From contig CAZYWP010000007.1 of NCBI GenBank assembly GCA_964651495.1, forward strand, positions 1 to 47,020: a DNA stretch of 47,020 nucleotides. Reading direction: 5' to 3'. Positions within the stretch are counted from its first letter, which is position 1, and each line of letters begins with the position of its first letter. The translations under genes were made by a program, and so were the position numbers. This document shows, in pieces, positions 8,214 to 16,638 of this stretch. The notes beneath the pieces were generated by a model. It saw nothing but the letters and a program-made list of their open reading frames with translations. It was not told the origin of the DNA and ran no database searches. The DNA is from CAZNVB01 sp964651495. Lineage in GTDB: Bacteria > Acidobacteriota > Aminicenantia > Aminicenantales > UBA8522.

Positions 8214-9613
8214 CTTCCGATCTGGGTTTCATCCTCCCGGATTTTCGGGGCCATCGTGAATCCCGTGAAGCCGTATAGGCCCAGGATAATAATGGCCGCC
8301 CAGTTGGCGATGGCCCAGGGCAGGTAGCTCAGGACGGGAACGCCCAGCGAACCGGTGATATAGACTCCCGCCATGCTCCAGGGGATGAGAGGTACGATAA
8401 TGCCGCCGCATTCGTCGATGATCCGGGAGAGGTTTTTGGCGGCGAGGTTTTTCTGCTTGTAGACCGGGCTCAGCAGGTCGCCGGGGATGATCACCGAGAG
8501 ATAGGAGCTGCCCGTGACGAGCGCAGTCACGACGCAGGAGCCGATGGTCACGGCGACGAGGCTGCCGACTCTCTTGGCCACCTTCATGATTCTCTCCAGG
8601 ATAACCGCCAGCATCCCCGTCTTCTGCATGATCCCGCCGAAGCTGAAGGCGGTGAAGGCCACGAGCTGGGTTTCCATCATGCTCATCAGGCCGCCCCGCG
8701 AGAGCAGCCGGTCCACGGTCTCGACTCCGGTCTGAGCGGGATAGCCTGAGTTGACGGCCTGGGCGATCCGGACGACGGTTTCCTTCTGGAAAATGACGGC
8801 CAGGACGGCGGCGAGGAGCGAGGAGAACAGCATGCCGGGGATCGTCGGCCGTTTGGTGAAGGCCAGGTAGAAGACGATCACCATAGGCAGGAGCAAGAGG
8901 ATGTGGAAGCGGAACTTGGACTTGAGCGTGTCCAGGATGACCGTCATGGTAGCGGAGGAGATCGTTCCGGTCGTGTAGCGGAAGCCGAGCAGAAAGTAGA
9001 CTAACAGGCTTGCGACCCACCCGGGAACGGCCGACCAGATCATGTGCTTGATGTGGTCGAAGAGGTTGGCCCCGGCCGTCACGGCGGCCAGGTTCGGGAT
9101 ATCGGAGAAGGGCGACATCTTGTCGCCGAAGTAAGCCCCGGCCACGATGGCGCCGGCCGCCAGGCCCAGAGGAATCCCCAGCCCCATGGCGATTCCGATG
9201 AAGGCGACGCCGACCGTGCCGATCGTCCCCCAGGAAGTCCCGGTGGCCACCGCGGTGACGCTGCAGACAAGGCAGGCCGTCACCAGGAAAAACTTCGGGG
9301 AGATGAGTTTAAGGCCGTAGTAGATAATCATAGGGATCGTGCCGCTGGCCATCCAGGACCCGATCAGAATGCCCACGCAGAGCATGATCAGGATGGCGGG
9401 CATGGCCTTATGGATGCTCTCGACGATGCCCTTCTGCATGTCCTCCCAGCGGAATCCGAGGAGAAACCCGAGGCATCCGGTGAGGAACGCCGCGGCGACG
9501 AGCAGGACCTGCGGCCGGATTTGGTAAATGCCGTAGCCGATGCCGAGCAGGAGCGCCATGGCGATGAGCGGCAGCACGGCCAGGCTGAGAGGAGGGGGCT
9601 TTTTTTCTTCCAT
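8210..9613 (-). CDS. nhaC: Na+/H+ antiporter, NhaC family
   Basis: A polytopic inner-membrane protein of 467 residues. The ATG at 9611-9613 is preferred because GAGG lies six nt before it; the ATG two codons upstream abuts the same GAGG. Hydrophobic segments cover nearly the whole length, and the NhaC signature region is present (ATGTSWGTIGTVGVAF, then GAIVAGAYFGDKMSPFSD, with the acidic residues expected for ion transport). It should exchange protons for sodium, or be a substrate-coupled relative, since the NhaC family includes malate/lactate antiporters. It lies 53 nt downstream of iadA on the same strand, so co-expression with isoaspartyl-peptide breakdown is likely and an organic-acid or amino-acid substrate is possible. 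Confidence 0.85.
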   Translation of the reverse strand: MEEKKPPPLSLAVLPLIAMALLLGIGYGIYQIRPQVLLVAAAFLTGCLGFLLGFRWEDMQKGIVESIHKAMPAILIMLCVGILIGSWMASGTIPMIIYYGLKLISPKFFLVTACLVCSVTAVATGTSWGTIGTVGVAFIGIAMGLGIPLGLAAGAIVAGAYFGDKMSPFSDIPNLAAVTAGANLFDHIKHMIWSAVPGWVASLLVYFLLGFRYTTGTISSATMTVILDTLKSKFRFHILLLLPMVIVFYLAFTKRPTIPGMLFSSLLAAVLAVIFQKETVVRIAQAVNSGYPAQTGVETVDRLLSRGGLMSMMETQLVAFTAFSFGGIMQKTGMLAVILERIMKVAKRVGSLVAVTIGSCVVTALVTGSSYLSVIIPGDLLSPVYKQKNLAAKNLSRIIDECGGIIVPLIPWSMAGVYITGSLGVPVLSYLPWAIANWAAIIILGLYGFTGFTMAPKIREDETQIGS

Positions 9614-9666
9614 GGCCATCCTCGTTTATGAAATCGCGGCGGCCCGCTGGTCGCGCCGGGATATCC

Positions 9667-10848
9667 TCATTCCTCCTCCGCCTGGCGGAATGTCCTTCTC
9701 GCCAGGAGCTTTCCTTCTGCCATCATCCTTCGGCCCCGGGCAAAGACATCGCAGAGCTTGAACCTGTCGTCGAGGAGGATGAGGTCGGCGTCTCTTCCAG
9801 GGTGGATCCCGCCCTTGGAAGACAGCTTGTAGATCGCTGCGGCGTTGGCGGAGAACAGCCGGGCCGCCCCCTCTAAGGAGACGATTTTTTCCCGCAAAAG
9901 GGACTGAAGGGTTTGCAGCAGGTCTTTTTGCCTGGCGATGGTCAGGCCGGCAAGGTTCCCGGCTTTATCGTACACCGGAAGGCTGCCGTTGCTGTCTGAG
10001 CTTACGGTTACCCGTTCAAGCGGGATTCTTTTCCGGCGACAGGCGCGGATCGCCTCCGCGACGCTCACTTCGCCGCTGCTCTCTTCCGGTTCCGGCCCGG
10101 CCGTGAGGTCGAAGGCGCCGCCGGCCAGGGCGAACTGAATGGCCTCGGTGAAAAGCTCTCTGTTCCTGTTCACGTGCGTCGGAATCACCTGAGTGGGGGG
10201 AATCTCCGTCTCGCGGATCAGGCGGAAGAGCATCCCCAGCCGGCGCGCGCCGTCGCCGAGATGGAGGTGGAGGACCCCGGCTTTCGCCCCGAGCATGCCG
10301 CCCACCCGGCATTCTGCCGCCAGACGGGCGATCTCCTCGAAAGTCGGCTGGGAAGAGCGGTGATCGGAGACGGCAATCTCTCCGGCGCCGATGACTTTAT
10401 CGATCAGGACGAGGTCGGAGCGGACGCTGCCCGTGATCGTCTGCGGCGGGACTTCGTACGAGCCGGAGAAGATGAAGGCCGTAATGCCCTCGGCGTCGAG
10501 CGCCCTGGCCTTGGCCAGGAGCGATGTCATATGCCGGGTGACCCCGTCTGTGCCCAGGCAGCCGATCACGGTCGTAACCCCGCTGGCGATGATGTCCTCG
10601 AGGTGGATTTCCGGAGCCCGGGTGGCGGGGCCGCCCTCCCCGCCCCCCCCAAGAATATGGACATGAGGGTCGACAAGACCGGGCAGCACCGTTTTTCCCC
10701 GCGCCTCTAGAACCTCGACCTGAATTCCTTTCAGTTCAACCGCGCCGGGCTCGGCTACGGCCATGATCTTCTCTCCGGCGATCAGAATGTCTTTTCTTCC
10801 GGCGGGGGCCGGCCCAAAGACAAGTCCGTTCTTGATCAGGGTGATCAC
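9667..10848 (-). CDS. iadA: Isoaspartyl dipeptidase (beta-aspartyl-peptidase)
   Basis: An amidohydrolase that cleaves beta-aspartyl dipeptides arising from damaged proteins, releasing aspartate. The GTG at 10846-10848 is chosen as start because CAGGAGG lies five nt before it; the upstream ATG at 10863 would place that site inside the gene. The product is about 393 residues, the usual length. Visible features: the first metal pair DPHVH in GLVDPHVHILGGGGEGG, the lysine to be carbamylated in GMLGAKAGVLHLHLGDG, and SSDSNGSLP near the C-terminal metal aspartate. The end (IHPGRDADLILLDD) is typical of the amidohydrolase beta domain. It is cytosolic and heads a probable two-gene unit with nhaC. Confidence 0.92.
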   Translation of the reverse strand: MITLIKNGLVFGPAPAGRKDILIAGEKIMAVAEPGAVELKGIQVEVLEARGKTVLPGLVDPHVHILGGGGEGGPATRAPEIHLEDIIASGVTTVIGCLGTDGVTRHMTSLLAKARALDAEGITAFIFSGSYEVPPQTITGSVRSDLVLIDKVIGAGEIAVSDHRSSQPTFEEIARLAAECRVGGMLGAKAGVLHLHLGDGARRLGMLFRLIRETEIPPTQVIPTHVNRNRELFTEAIQFALAGGAFDLTAGPEPEESSGEVSVAEAIRACRRKRIPLERVTVSSDSNGSLPVYDKAGNLAGLTIARQKDLLQTLQSLLREKIVSLEGAARLFSANAAAIYKLSSKGGIHPGRDADLILLDDRFKLCDVFARGRRMMAEGKLLARRTFRQAEEE

Positions 10849-10931
10849 AGCAACCTCCTGCAAATCAAAGCAGGGCTAAATTATCATGGCCTCCCGCTGA
10901 ATGCAAGATTGGGGGCCCACTCTCTCCGGTT

Positions 10932-10959
10932 TTGCATTTTTCGACGATTTTAATATAGA
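10932..10959 (+). promoter_or_regulatory. Candidate promoter of the PlsC-like gene
   Basis: TTGCAT at 10932-10937 and TATAGA at 10954-10959 are spaced by 16 nt, each matching 4 of 6 consensus bases. The ATG is at 10975, implying a leader of about 9-10 nt. Confidence 0.35.
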
Positions 10960-10974
10960 ATTGGGGCAGCGGAC

Positions 10975-11733
10975 ATGGAGGCTTTCGAACAGGAATATCG
11001 TCGCATCGAATCCACCGTCCAGAAGTGGGTTTCTTTTCTCCTTTTCCGGAAGAAAATCGAGGTGCGACGGCCGCAAAACTGGGTCAGAGACGGGCCGAAC
11101 ATCATCGTCGGCAACCACTGCGGGGCCTTCAAAGACGTGGCCACCATCTTCCGGATCACGCCCCGGATGATTTTTTTCACGGCGAACAAGGATATCTTCA
11201 CCCAGGACGATTTCAACCGCCTGATGCTTAGACATTTGAAGCGCCACCTCAAGGATTTCGGGCCGGTGCTGTACATGATGATTAAGCCCTTGCGGACGGC
11301 CATTATCCGTTTTGTCGCGGCCCACATCACCAAGGTCGGGACGATCCCCGTGGACCTCGAGGGCGGCAAGAGGGAGGCGATGAAGTTCTGCCTGGAATAC
11401 CTGCAGAAGGGGAGGGCCATCATCGCGCTGCAGGGCCGCGGCCGGGTCAAGCCCCGCGATCCTCACCCCTATGTGACCCCCTTCAAACGGGGCGCGGCGA
11501 TCCTGGCCCATAGTTTGTACCGCGAACACGGCATTTCCGTTCCTGTGACCCCCCTGGCGATGTACGGCACCCAGGCGCCCTGGATCGTCGGGGGGACCAT
11601 CGGCGTGAACATCGGCGAAGCCATGTTCATCACCGATTACCTGGGCGCCAAGAGCGGAGAAAGCGTCGAGAACTTCAAGAACGCCCTGGAAGCACGGGTG
11701 AAGGCCCTATTCCTCGAGCTGATCAGGGCCTAA
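10975..11733 (+). CDS. PlsC-like 1-acylglycerol-3-phosphate acyltransferase family protein
   Basis: 252 residues, the normal size. The acyltransferase core begins with NIIVGNHCGAFKD at about residues 42-54, and later GTIPVDLEGGKREAM and GRAIIALQGRGRVKP match the substrate-binding and FPEGTRS-like blocks. Two oddities: the catalytic motif has five residues between His48 and Asp54, where the family has four, and the FPEG block reads LQGRGRV. It should be a membrane-associated phospholipid acyltransferase or a relative using another acceptor. No other lipid gene is adjacent. Its stop overlaps by four bases the stop of the convergent M29 gene. Confidence 0.72.
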   Translation: MEAFEQEYRRIESTVQKWVSFLLFRKKIEVRRPQNWVRDGPNIIVGNHCGAFKDVATIFRITPRMIFFTANKDIFTQDDFNRLMLRHLKRHLKDFGPVLYMMIKPLRTAIIRFVAAHITKVGTIPVDLEGGKREAMKFCLEYLQKGRAIIALQGRGRVKPRDPHPYVTPFKRGAAILAHSLYREHGISVPVTPLAMYGTQAPWIVGGTIGVNIGEAMFITDYLGAKSGESVENFKNALEARVKALFLELIRA

Positions 11734-12671
11734 AGTACGAATTTGCCGGCCTTTACTACCACCTTTCCTTTTGCCCGGATGGTCACCCGGTCGACCAGAG
11801 CGTCGTAATGATGGGGGCTGGAATTTTTCCCCAGCCCATAAGAATCACCGATGGCGAAATGGGCCGTGCCGAAAGCCTTCTCCGCTTCCAGCATGTTGGG
11901 CCGGACTCGGGCGCCCCGGTTCGTCCCGATCCCGAATTCGCCGATGACCCGGCCGGTCTCGTCCGCGCCGATAGCTCGGATGACGGCTTCGACCCCCCGG
12001 CCCTCCCAGCGGATGAGCTTTCCGGCCTCGAACTCCATGACCCCGCGTCCGAGCCTGTCGTCGATCAGGCTGAGGACAAGCCTTCCGGAGAACGAAGGCT
12101 CGACCGGGGCTGTGTAGCACTCGCCGGCCGGCAGGTTGCCGTGGCTTCCTTGGCGGCTGATATCCCCAGTGCTCGCTACCCAGGTTCTTCCCCTGACACT
12201 GAAGCGGAGGGACGTCCCGGCGGCATTTTCCACTATCACATCCTCCGCCTGCCGGAGGGCGCGGATGACCTTTCCGGTGAAGCGCCGGAGCTCCACGTAG
12301 TCGATATCGACCAGCCGCTCCATCATGTCCCGGGTGAGTCCGGGCATCATCAGGATGCGGCTGAATTCCCTCCCTGTTTTGACCAGGAAGCTCCGCAACG
12401 GCTTTTCCTCTATCCGGGGTTCTAGCACATAGGCGATGGCGCTCGCCTTCCGGGCCAGTTCCTGTAACAGCCGTGGCGGCACGGTGATCGGCCGCAGGGT
12501 CTCCGTCATCAGGTAGGTCGTCGTCTCCGCGCCGGCCCTGCGGGCCCAGAAGGCCAGCGCTTCGGCGATCTCCAGTTTCTGGACGTCCGTGACGAGCAGA
12601 AAATTCTCCCCCCGTCTCAGCTTGAGTGACTGCCTGACGGCTCTTTCGGCGGCCCGGTCCAACCTGTTCAT
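11730..12671 (-). CDS. M29-family metalloaminopeptidase-like protein
   Basis: 313 residues, shorter than the usual about 370-410 of thermophilic aminopeptidases T. The C-terminal half keeps the M29 layout: GNLPAGE, the metal-binding glutamate block IGEFGIGTN, and GTAHFAIGDSYGLGKNSS followed by HHYDALVD, which supplies the remaining His, Tyr and Asp ligands. The N-terminal half (VTDVQKLEIAEALAFWARRAGAE) is the family's Rossmann-like part. It would release N-terminal residues from peptides in the cytosol. The ATG follows AAGGGGTGAACCC, a good ribosome site. It lies downstream of the foldase gene with a 61-nt gap, and ends against the convergent PlsC-like gene. Confidence 0.83.
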   Translation of the reverse strand: MNRLDRAAERAVRQSLKLRRGENFLLVTDVQKLEIAEALAFWARRAGAETTTYLMTETLRPITVPPRLLQELARKASAIAYVLEPRIEEKPLRSFLVKTGREFSRILMMPGLTRDMMERLVDIDYVELRRFTGKVIRALRQAEDVIVENAAGTSLRFSVRGRTWVASTGDISRQGSHGNLPAGECYTAPVEPSFSGRLVLSLIDDRLGRGVMEFEAGKLIRWEGRGVEAVIRAIGADETGRVIGEFGIGTNRGARVRPNMLEAEKAFGTAHFAIGDSYGLGKNSSPHHYDALVDRVTIRAKGKVVVKAGKFVL

Positions 12672-12732
12672 GGGTTCACCCCTTATAAATTATCGAAAAA
12701 GTCGAGATTGGCCCGGCCGCAGGCCCGAAGTC

Positions 12733-14658
12733 CTATTCCGTGCGGTCAAACCGGGAGAGGATATCGGCGTTGACCTGGGCGAACAGGTTATAGTTCACCT
12801 TAACTTCCTTTTGCTCCCGGAGCTTGTCGAGGAAGGCCTGGAGGAAGCGGTTCTTCTTCGTTTCGAGGTAGTTCGTCCGCTCCGTCTCCTTGTTCTTCTC
12901 AAACTCCTCCCGGCTTGCTTCCTTGCGTTCCAGAACGCGCATCACGGCATAGCCTCCGGCGTACTCGATGGGCTCGCTGGCCTGGTTGAGGGGGAGAGAG
13001 AAGGACAACTGGTCCATTTCCTGATTTTCGCCGATCGTGGGCAAGTACTGCTCTTTTTTGTGCTCGGCCACAGTCTGAAATTCCAGGCCCAGCTGGGAGG
13101 CCATCTCCTCCCAATTTTTGCCTTCCAGCTTGGGCCGGGCTTCGCCGATCCGCGTCAAGACCCGCTCTTTTTTCCGGCTCACATCCAGGTCTTTCTCGAC
13201 CTCTTCTCTGACCTCCTCAATCCTGGCCGGCCGAGGAGCTTCGATCTTTTCCAGCTGGGCGATCCCGGTCCCGCTGAAGGTGGAGACTGGTGCCGAGATC
13301 TCCTTTTCCTGGAGCCCGAAAAGGGACTGGCTGATGGAGCCCGAGGGGTCGAAATCCTCCAAGGCCTGGCCGGCCTTGAGAAGCCCGGTGTTTTTGAACT
13401 TCAGCCCGGCTTTCTGGGCGGCCACGTCCAGGCTCTTCTCTCTCCGCGCGGCCTTCTCGATCCTGGCGATTTTTTCAGCGGCCAGGTCCCTGGCCTTTTG
13501 GTCCTCCATAATTCCCTGGACGCGCAGTTTGACTTCCTCGAGGGGCTGAGTTTTCTCGGGCTCTTTCTCGGTGACCTTGAGGATGGCGTTGCCGTCGGGA
13601 CGTTCGACGGTCCCGGAGACACCTCCCGCTTCGAGCTTCTCGATTTCCTCCTTCTCGCCGGTGGAAAGGGTCCGCCACTCATCGTACCCCCAGTCTCCGC
13701 CGTCCTTGGCCTTGTCGTCTGCGGAATACGTCCTGGCGAGCTGGGCGAAATCTTCACCCCCGGATATCCGGTCAAGTATCCCCTTTGTTTCATTGTCCAG
13801 GACATCTTTTGTTTTGCCGCCGAAGGCCAGGAAGATCCGGCTGGCCCTGATTCTCGCCGGCTGTTTGAACTGATCGAGATTGTCCTTGTAGTATTTTTCG
13901 ATGTCGGAATCGCCGACCTTGACTTCTTTCTTGACGTCTTCGTTAGCCACGAAGAGGTAGACGCCCTCCCGTCTTTCCGGGAGCTGGTAGTTGGCCTTAT
14001 GATTTTCGAAGTAAGCCTGGATTTCGGCCTCGGAGGGGGAAGGCAGGTCCGTGATCTTGTTTTCGGCGAGCAGCAGGTATTCAATCTTGGCGCTCTCGTT
14101 CTGTTTCCGGTAATTTTCCCAGAGCTCCTCGGGAGTCACGGTGATCCCGGCAGTGAGGAGGCGGACGAGCTTGTTCAGGATGATCTCCTTCTTGAGCCCG
14201 CTCTCGAAATCCGCCAGGGAGGTGCGGTTGTACTCGAGGATCTGCCTGTATTCCTGGAAACCGATGAATTTTCCGTCTCTCTGGAAGAGGGAGGTGATCT
14301 TGTCCCGGACCTCCTGGTCGGAGGCCGTGATCCCCATCTCCCGGGCTTTCTGCGCCAGGAGACTCTGCTGGATCATCTGCTCGAGGACCTGCTGCGGGAT
14401 GTTGAGCTGCTGGATGAACTGCTTGTTCAGTTCCTTGAATTCCCGCTGCATGGCCTCCAGCCGCTGCCGCAGGGTCAGGAAATAGTCATCCATAGAAAGC
14501 TTGTCCTTGCCCATGGTGGCGATCACCTCGCTGCGGGTCTGTTCTCCCAGCCGGCCGGCGCCGCCCCAAACGGCGAAGATGGCGACGACGAAGGCGGCGA
14601 TGACGATCCACAGCGTCGGGGCGAGGGACTTTACGTTTTTTCTCATTGTCTTTAACAT
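12733..14658 (-). CDS. Membrane-anchored PpiD/SurA-like peptidyl-prolyl isomerase
   Basis: 641 residues. One N-terminal transmembrane helix (about 14-32, LAPTLWIVIAAFVVAIFAVW) is followed by a SurA_N-type helical chaperone domain with MIQQSLLAQKAREMGITASDQEV near 115, and a parvulin-type PPIC domain at about 250-360 (KQPARIRASRIFLAF, ARTYSADDKAKDGGDWGY). A second helical region and a degenerate C-terminal rotamase-like part follow. The layout is that of PpiD, the inner-membrane anchored folding factor for exported proteins. The start is supported by GAGGTGAGACC before the ATG. It is downstream of the acyl-CoA dehydrogenase gene with a 47-nt gap. Confidence 0.83.
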   Translation of the reverse strand: MLKTMRKNVKSLAPTLWIVIAAFVVAIFAVWGGAGRLGEQTRSEVIATMGKDKLSMDDYFLTLRQRLEAMQREFKELNKQFIQQLNIPQQVLEQMIQQSLLAQKAREMGITASDQEVRDKITSLFQRDGKFIGFQEYRQILEYNRTSLADFESGLKKEIILNKLVRLLTAGITVTPEELWENYRKQNESAKIEYLLLAENKITDLPSPSEAEIQAYFENHKANYQLPERREGVYLFVANEDVKKEVKVGDSDIEKYYKDNLDQFKQPARIRASRIFLAFGGKTKDVLDNETKGILDRISGGEDFAQLARTYSADDKAKDGGDWGYDEWRTLSTGEKEEIEKLEAGGVSGTVERPDGNAILKVTEKEPEKTQPLEEVKLRVQGIMEDQKARDLAAEKIARIEKAARREKSLDVAAQKAGLKFKNTGLLKAGQALEDFDPSGSISQSLFGLQEKEISAPVSTFSGTGIAQLEKIEAPRPARIEEVREEVEKDLDVSRKKERVLTRIGEARPKLEGKNWEEMASQLGLEFQTVAEHKKEQYLPTIGENQEMDQLSFSLPLNQASEPIEYAGGYAVMRVLERKEASREEFEKNKETERTNYLETKKNRFLQAFLDKLREQKEVKVNYNLFAQVNADILSRFDRTE

Positions 14659-14705
14659 GGTCTCACCTCAATTATCAGCGCGGAGATATCCTCTGGCTGT
14701 TTTGT

Positions 14706-15851
14706 TCAGGACTCTTTCAGCAGTTTTCTGGCGATGACGAGCCGCTGGATTTCCGAAGTGCCTTCGTAAATGGTCATCGCTCTGGCATCCCGGTAAATCC
14801 TCTCGATCGCGTATTCTTTGGAATAGCCGTAGCCCCCGTGGATTTGGAGGGCGAGATAGGCGATTTTGTTGGCCGCTTCACTGGCGAACAGCTTGGCCAT
14901 GGCCGCTTCTTTCGAATAGGACAATCCCCGGTCGTAGAAATCCGCCGCCCTGTAGGCGAGAAGGCGGGCGGCCTCGACCAGAGTGGCGATGTCGGCGATC
15001 ATGAACTGGATGGCCTGGAACTCGGCGATCTTCTTTCCAAAGGCCTCCCGCTGCTTGGCGTACTGGACGGCCAGCTCCAAGGCCTGCTGGGAGAGTCCGA
15101 CGGCCTGGGCGGCGATGCTGATGCGGCTGCCGTCGAGGCCTTGCAGTGCGACAGCCGCGCCGCGTCCCTCTCCGCCCAGCAAGTTCTCCGCCGGAACCCG
15201 GCAGTCCTCGAGGGCGATTTCGGCGGTCAGCGAGGAATGAAGCCCCATTTTCTCCTCGACCCTGGCTACCCTGAAGCCGGGAAAACCTCTCTCCACGATA
15301 AACGCGCTGAGCTTGGGAATGCCCGGCTCCGTTTCCGTCTGGGCGATGAGAATCATAGCATCGGCTTCGGACCCGGTGGAGACCCAGGACTTGGTCCCGT
15401 TGAGCACGTACTCGCCGCCCGCTTTGACCGCCCTGGTCTTCAGCCTGGTCGCGTCCGACCCGGCTCCCGGTTCGGTCAGGGAGAAGGCGCCGAGGATCTC
15501 CCCCTTGGCGGCGCGCGGGAGGTATCTTTCCTTCTGGGCCGGAGAGCCGAAGTCCAGGATGGAGCCGCAGAACAGCGAAGAATGGACGCTGACGACCAAA
15601 CAGACGGTCGGTGAGGCGCGGCTCAGCTCTTCGAGGGCGAGGACATAGGACAGGTAATCGTTTTTGGTCCCGCCGTGCTCGGCCGGAACGGTCATTCCCA
15701 TCAGCCCCAGTCCCGCCAGCCGGCGGATGATTTCCCCGGGAAAGGCATGCCGGCTCTCATACTCGCCGATCTTGGGCCCGATCTCCTTCTGGGCGAAATC
15801 CCTGACCAACTCCAGGAGCATGAGCTGGTCTTCGCTGAACTCGAAATTCAT
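14706..15851 (-). CDS. Acyl-CoA dehydrogenase (short-chain/butyryl-CoA type)
   Basis: 381 residues from the ATG at 15849-15851. This start is chosen because it gives the family-typical MNFEFSEDQLML and forms an ATGA overlap with the HIT stop. Features: FSLTEPGAGSDA in the FAD/substrate loop, SWVSTGSEADAMILIA, the flavin motif LQIHGGYGYSKEYAIERIYRDAR, and the catalytic glutamate in IYEGTSEIQRLVIARKLL. It should oxidise acyl-CoA to enoyl-CoA in the cytosol, passing electrons to ETF; substrate length cannot be read from sequence. No ETF or other beta-oxidation genes lie within the window. Translational coupling with the HIT gene is likely. Confidence 0.92.
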   Translation of the reverse strand: MNFEFSEDQLMLLELVRDFAQKEIGPKIGEYESRHAFPGEIIRRLAGLGLMGMTVPAEHGGTKNDYLSYVLALEELSRASPTVCLVVSVHSSLFCGSILDFGSPAQKERYLPRAAKGEILGAFSLTEPGAGSDATRLKTRAVKAGGEYVLNGTKSWVSTGSEADAMILIAQTETEPGIPKLSAFIVERGFPGFRVARVEEKMGLHSSLTAEIALEDCRVPAENLLGGEGRGAAVALQGLDGSRISIAAQAVGLSQQALELAVQYAKQREAFGKKIAEFQAIQFMIADIATLVEAARLLAYRAADFYDRGLSYSKEAAMAKLFASEAANKIAYLALQIHGGYGYSKEYAIERIYRDARAMTIYEGTSEIQRLVIARKLLKES

Positions 15852-16363
15852 TGTGTTTTCCGTCTTCCGGGATTGCCCCTCGCCTTCTCGAAAAGCGGGC
15901 ACAGCCGTTCGTAGGCGCTGTCCAGGTCTTCGATCAGGACCCGGGTCTGGCTGATCAGGGGCATGAAATTGGAGTCGCCCTGCCAGCGGGGGATGACGTG
16001 GAGATGATAATGGTGGACCACTCCAGCCCCCGCGCTCCGTCCGAGGTTCAGCCCCGCGTTAAAGCCCTGCGGCCGATAATTCTTCTTCAGGACCCTCAGG
16101 GACAGCTTGAGCAGTTCAGCCAGCTCATCGCTGGCTTCTTTCGGCGCTCTGTCGAGGCAGGCGGTGTGCCGGTAGGGAGCGATCATCAGATGGCCCGGGT
16201 TGTACGGGAACTTATTCAAAATAATGAAGTTGTGCCGCCCGCGGAGGAGGATGTAGGCGGCCCGGTCGTTCTTCAGCTTGAGGGCTCGGCAAAAGATGCA
16301 GCCGCGCATCCGGCAGACTTTCTTGACGTAGCCTTCTCTCCAGGGAGCCGAGATGTATTCCAT
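15848..16363 (-). CDS. HIT-family nucleotide hydrolase/transferase
   Basis: 171 residues. The histidine triad is present as HHYHLHVIPRW with His118, His120 and His122; His120 is the expected nucleophile. A CIFC pair at 22-25, with later histidines, suggests the zinc site found in Ap4A-phosphorylase-like HIT proteins. The family acts on nucleoside monophosphate derivatives or dinucleoside polyphosphates in the cytosol. The start ATG shares one base with the HU/IHF stop (TAATG), and the end overlaps the acyl-CoA dehydrogenase start, so translation is probably coupled on both sides. Confidence 0.88.
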   Translation of the reverse strand: MEYISAPWREGYVKKVCRMRGCIFCRALKLKNDRAAYILLRGRHNFIILNKFPYNPGHLMIAPYRHTACLDRAPKEASDELAELLKLSLRVLKKNYRPQGFNAGLNLGRSAGAGVVHHYHLHVIPRWQGDSNFMPLISQTRVLIEDLDSAYERLCPLFEKARGNPGRRKTQ

Positions 16364-16638
16364 TACTTGTTGATCATCTCCTTGAGGAGCTTGCTCGGCT
16401 TGAAATAGAGGACTCTTTTGGGGGGAACCTTGACCGGCGCCCCGGTGCGGGGGTTGCGTCCGGAGCGGGACGTCCGCTTGCGGAAGCGAAAGCTCCCGAA
16501 GCCGCGGATCTCGATCTCCTCGCCCTTGAGGATGGCGTCTTTGATCGACCGAAAAAAGAGGTTGACGCCCTCCTCGGCTTCCTGTTTCGGGATGTCCATC
16601 TCGCGGGCGATCTTGTTGATGAGATCGGCTTTAATCAT
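16363..16638 (-). CDS. HU/IHF-family DNA-bending protein
   Basis: 91 residues from the ATG at 16636-16638, chosen because AAGGAGG precedes it and because MIKADLINKIAREMDI is the canonical start; the longer ORF to 16728 runs into rpsA. Conserved features are GEEIEIRGFGSFRFRKR and GRNPRTGAPVKVPPKRVLYFKPSKLL, including the DNA-intercalating RNPRTG proline arm. The rpsA neighbourhood (as in Proteobacteria, where ihfB follows rpsA) favours an IHF-beta-like protein, though HU cannot be excluded. Its start overlaps the rpsA end by eight bases. Confidence 0.92.
   Translation of the reverse strand: MIKADLINKIAREMDIPKQEAEEGVNLFFRSIKDAILKGEEIEIRGFGSFRFRKRTSRSGRNPRTGAPVKVPPKRVLYFKPSKLLKEMINK

Noticed and set aside
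12589..14655. 688-residue plus-strand ORF opposite the foldase gene
   Set aside because: It mirrors the PpiD-like gene in another frame; its composition (long L, G, D, V runs) is typical of antisense frames in GC-rich genes.
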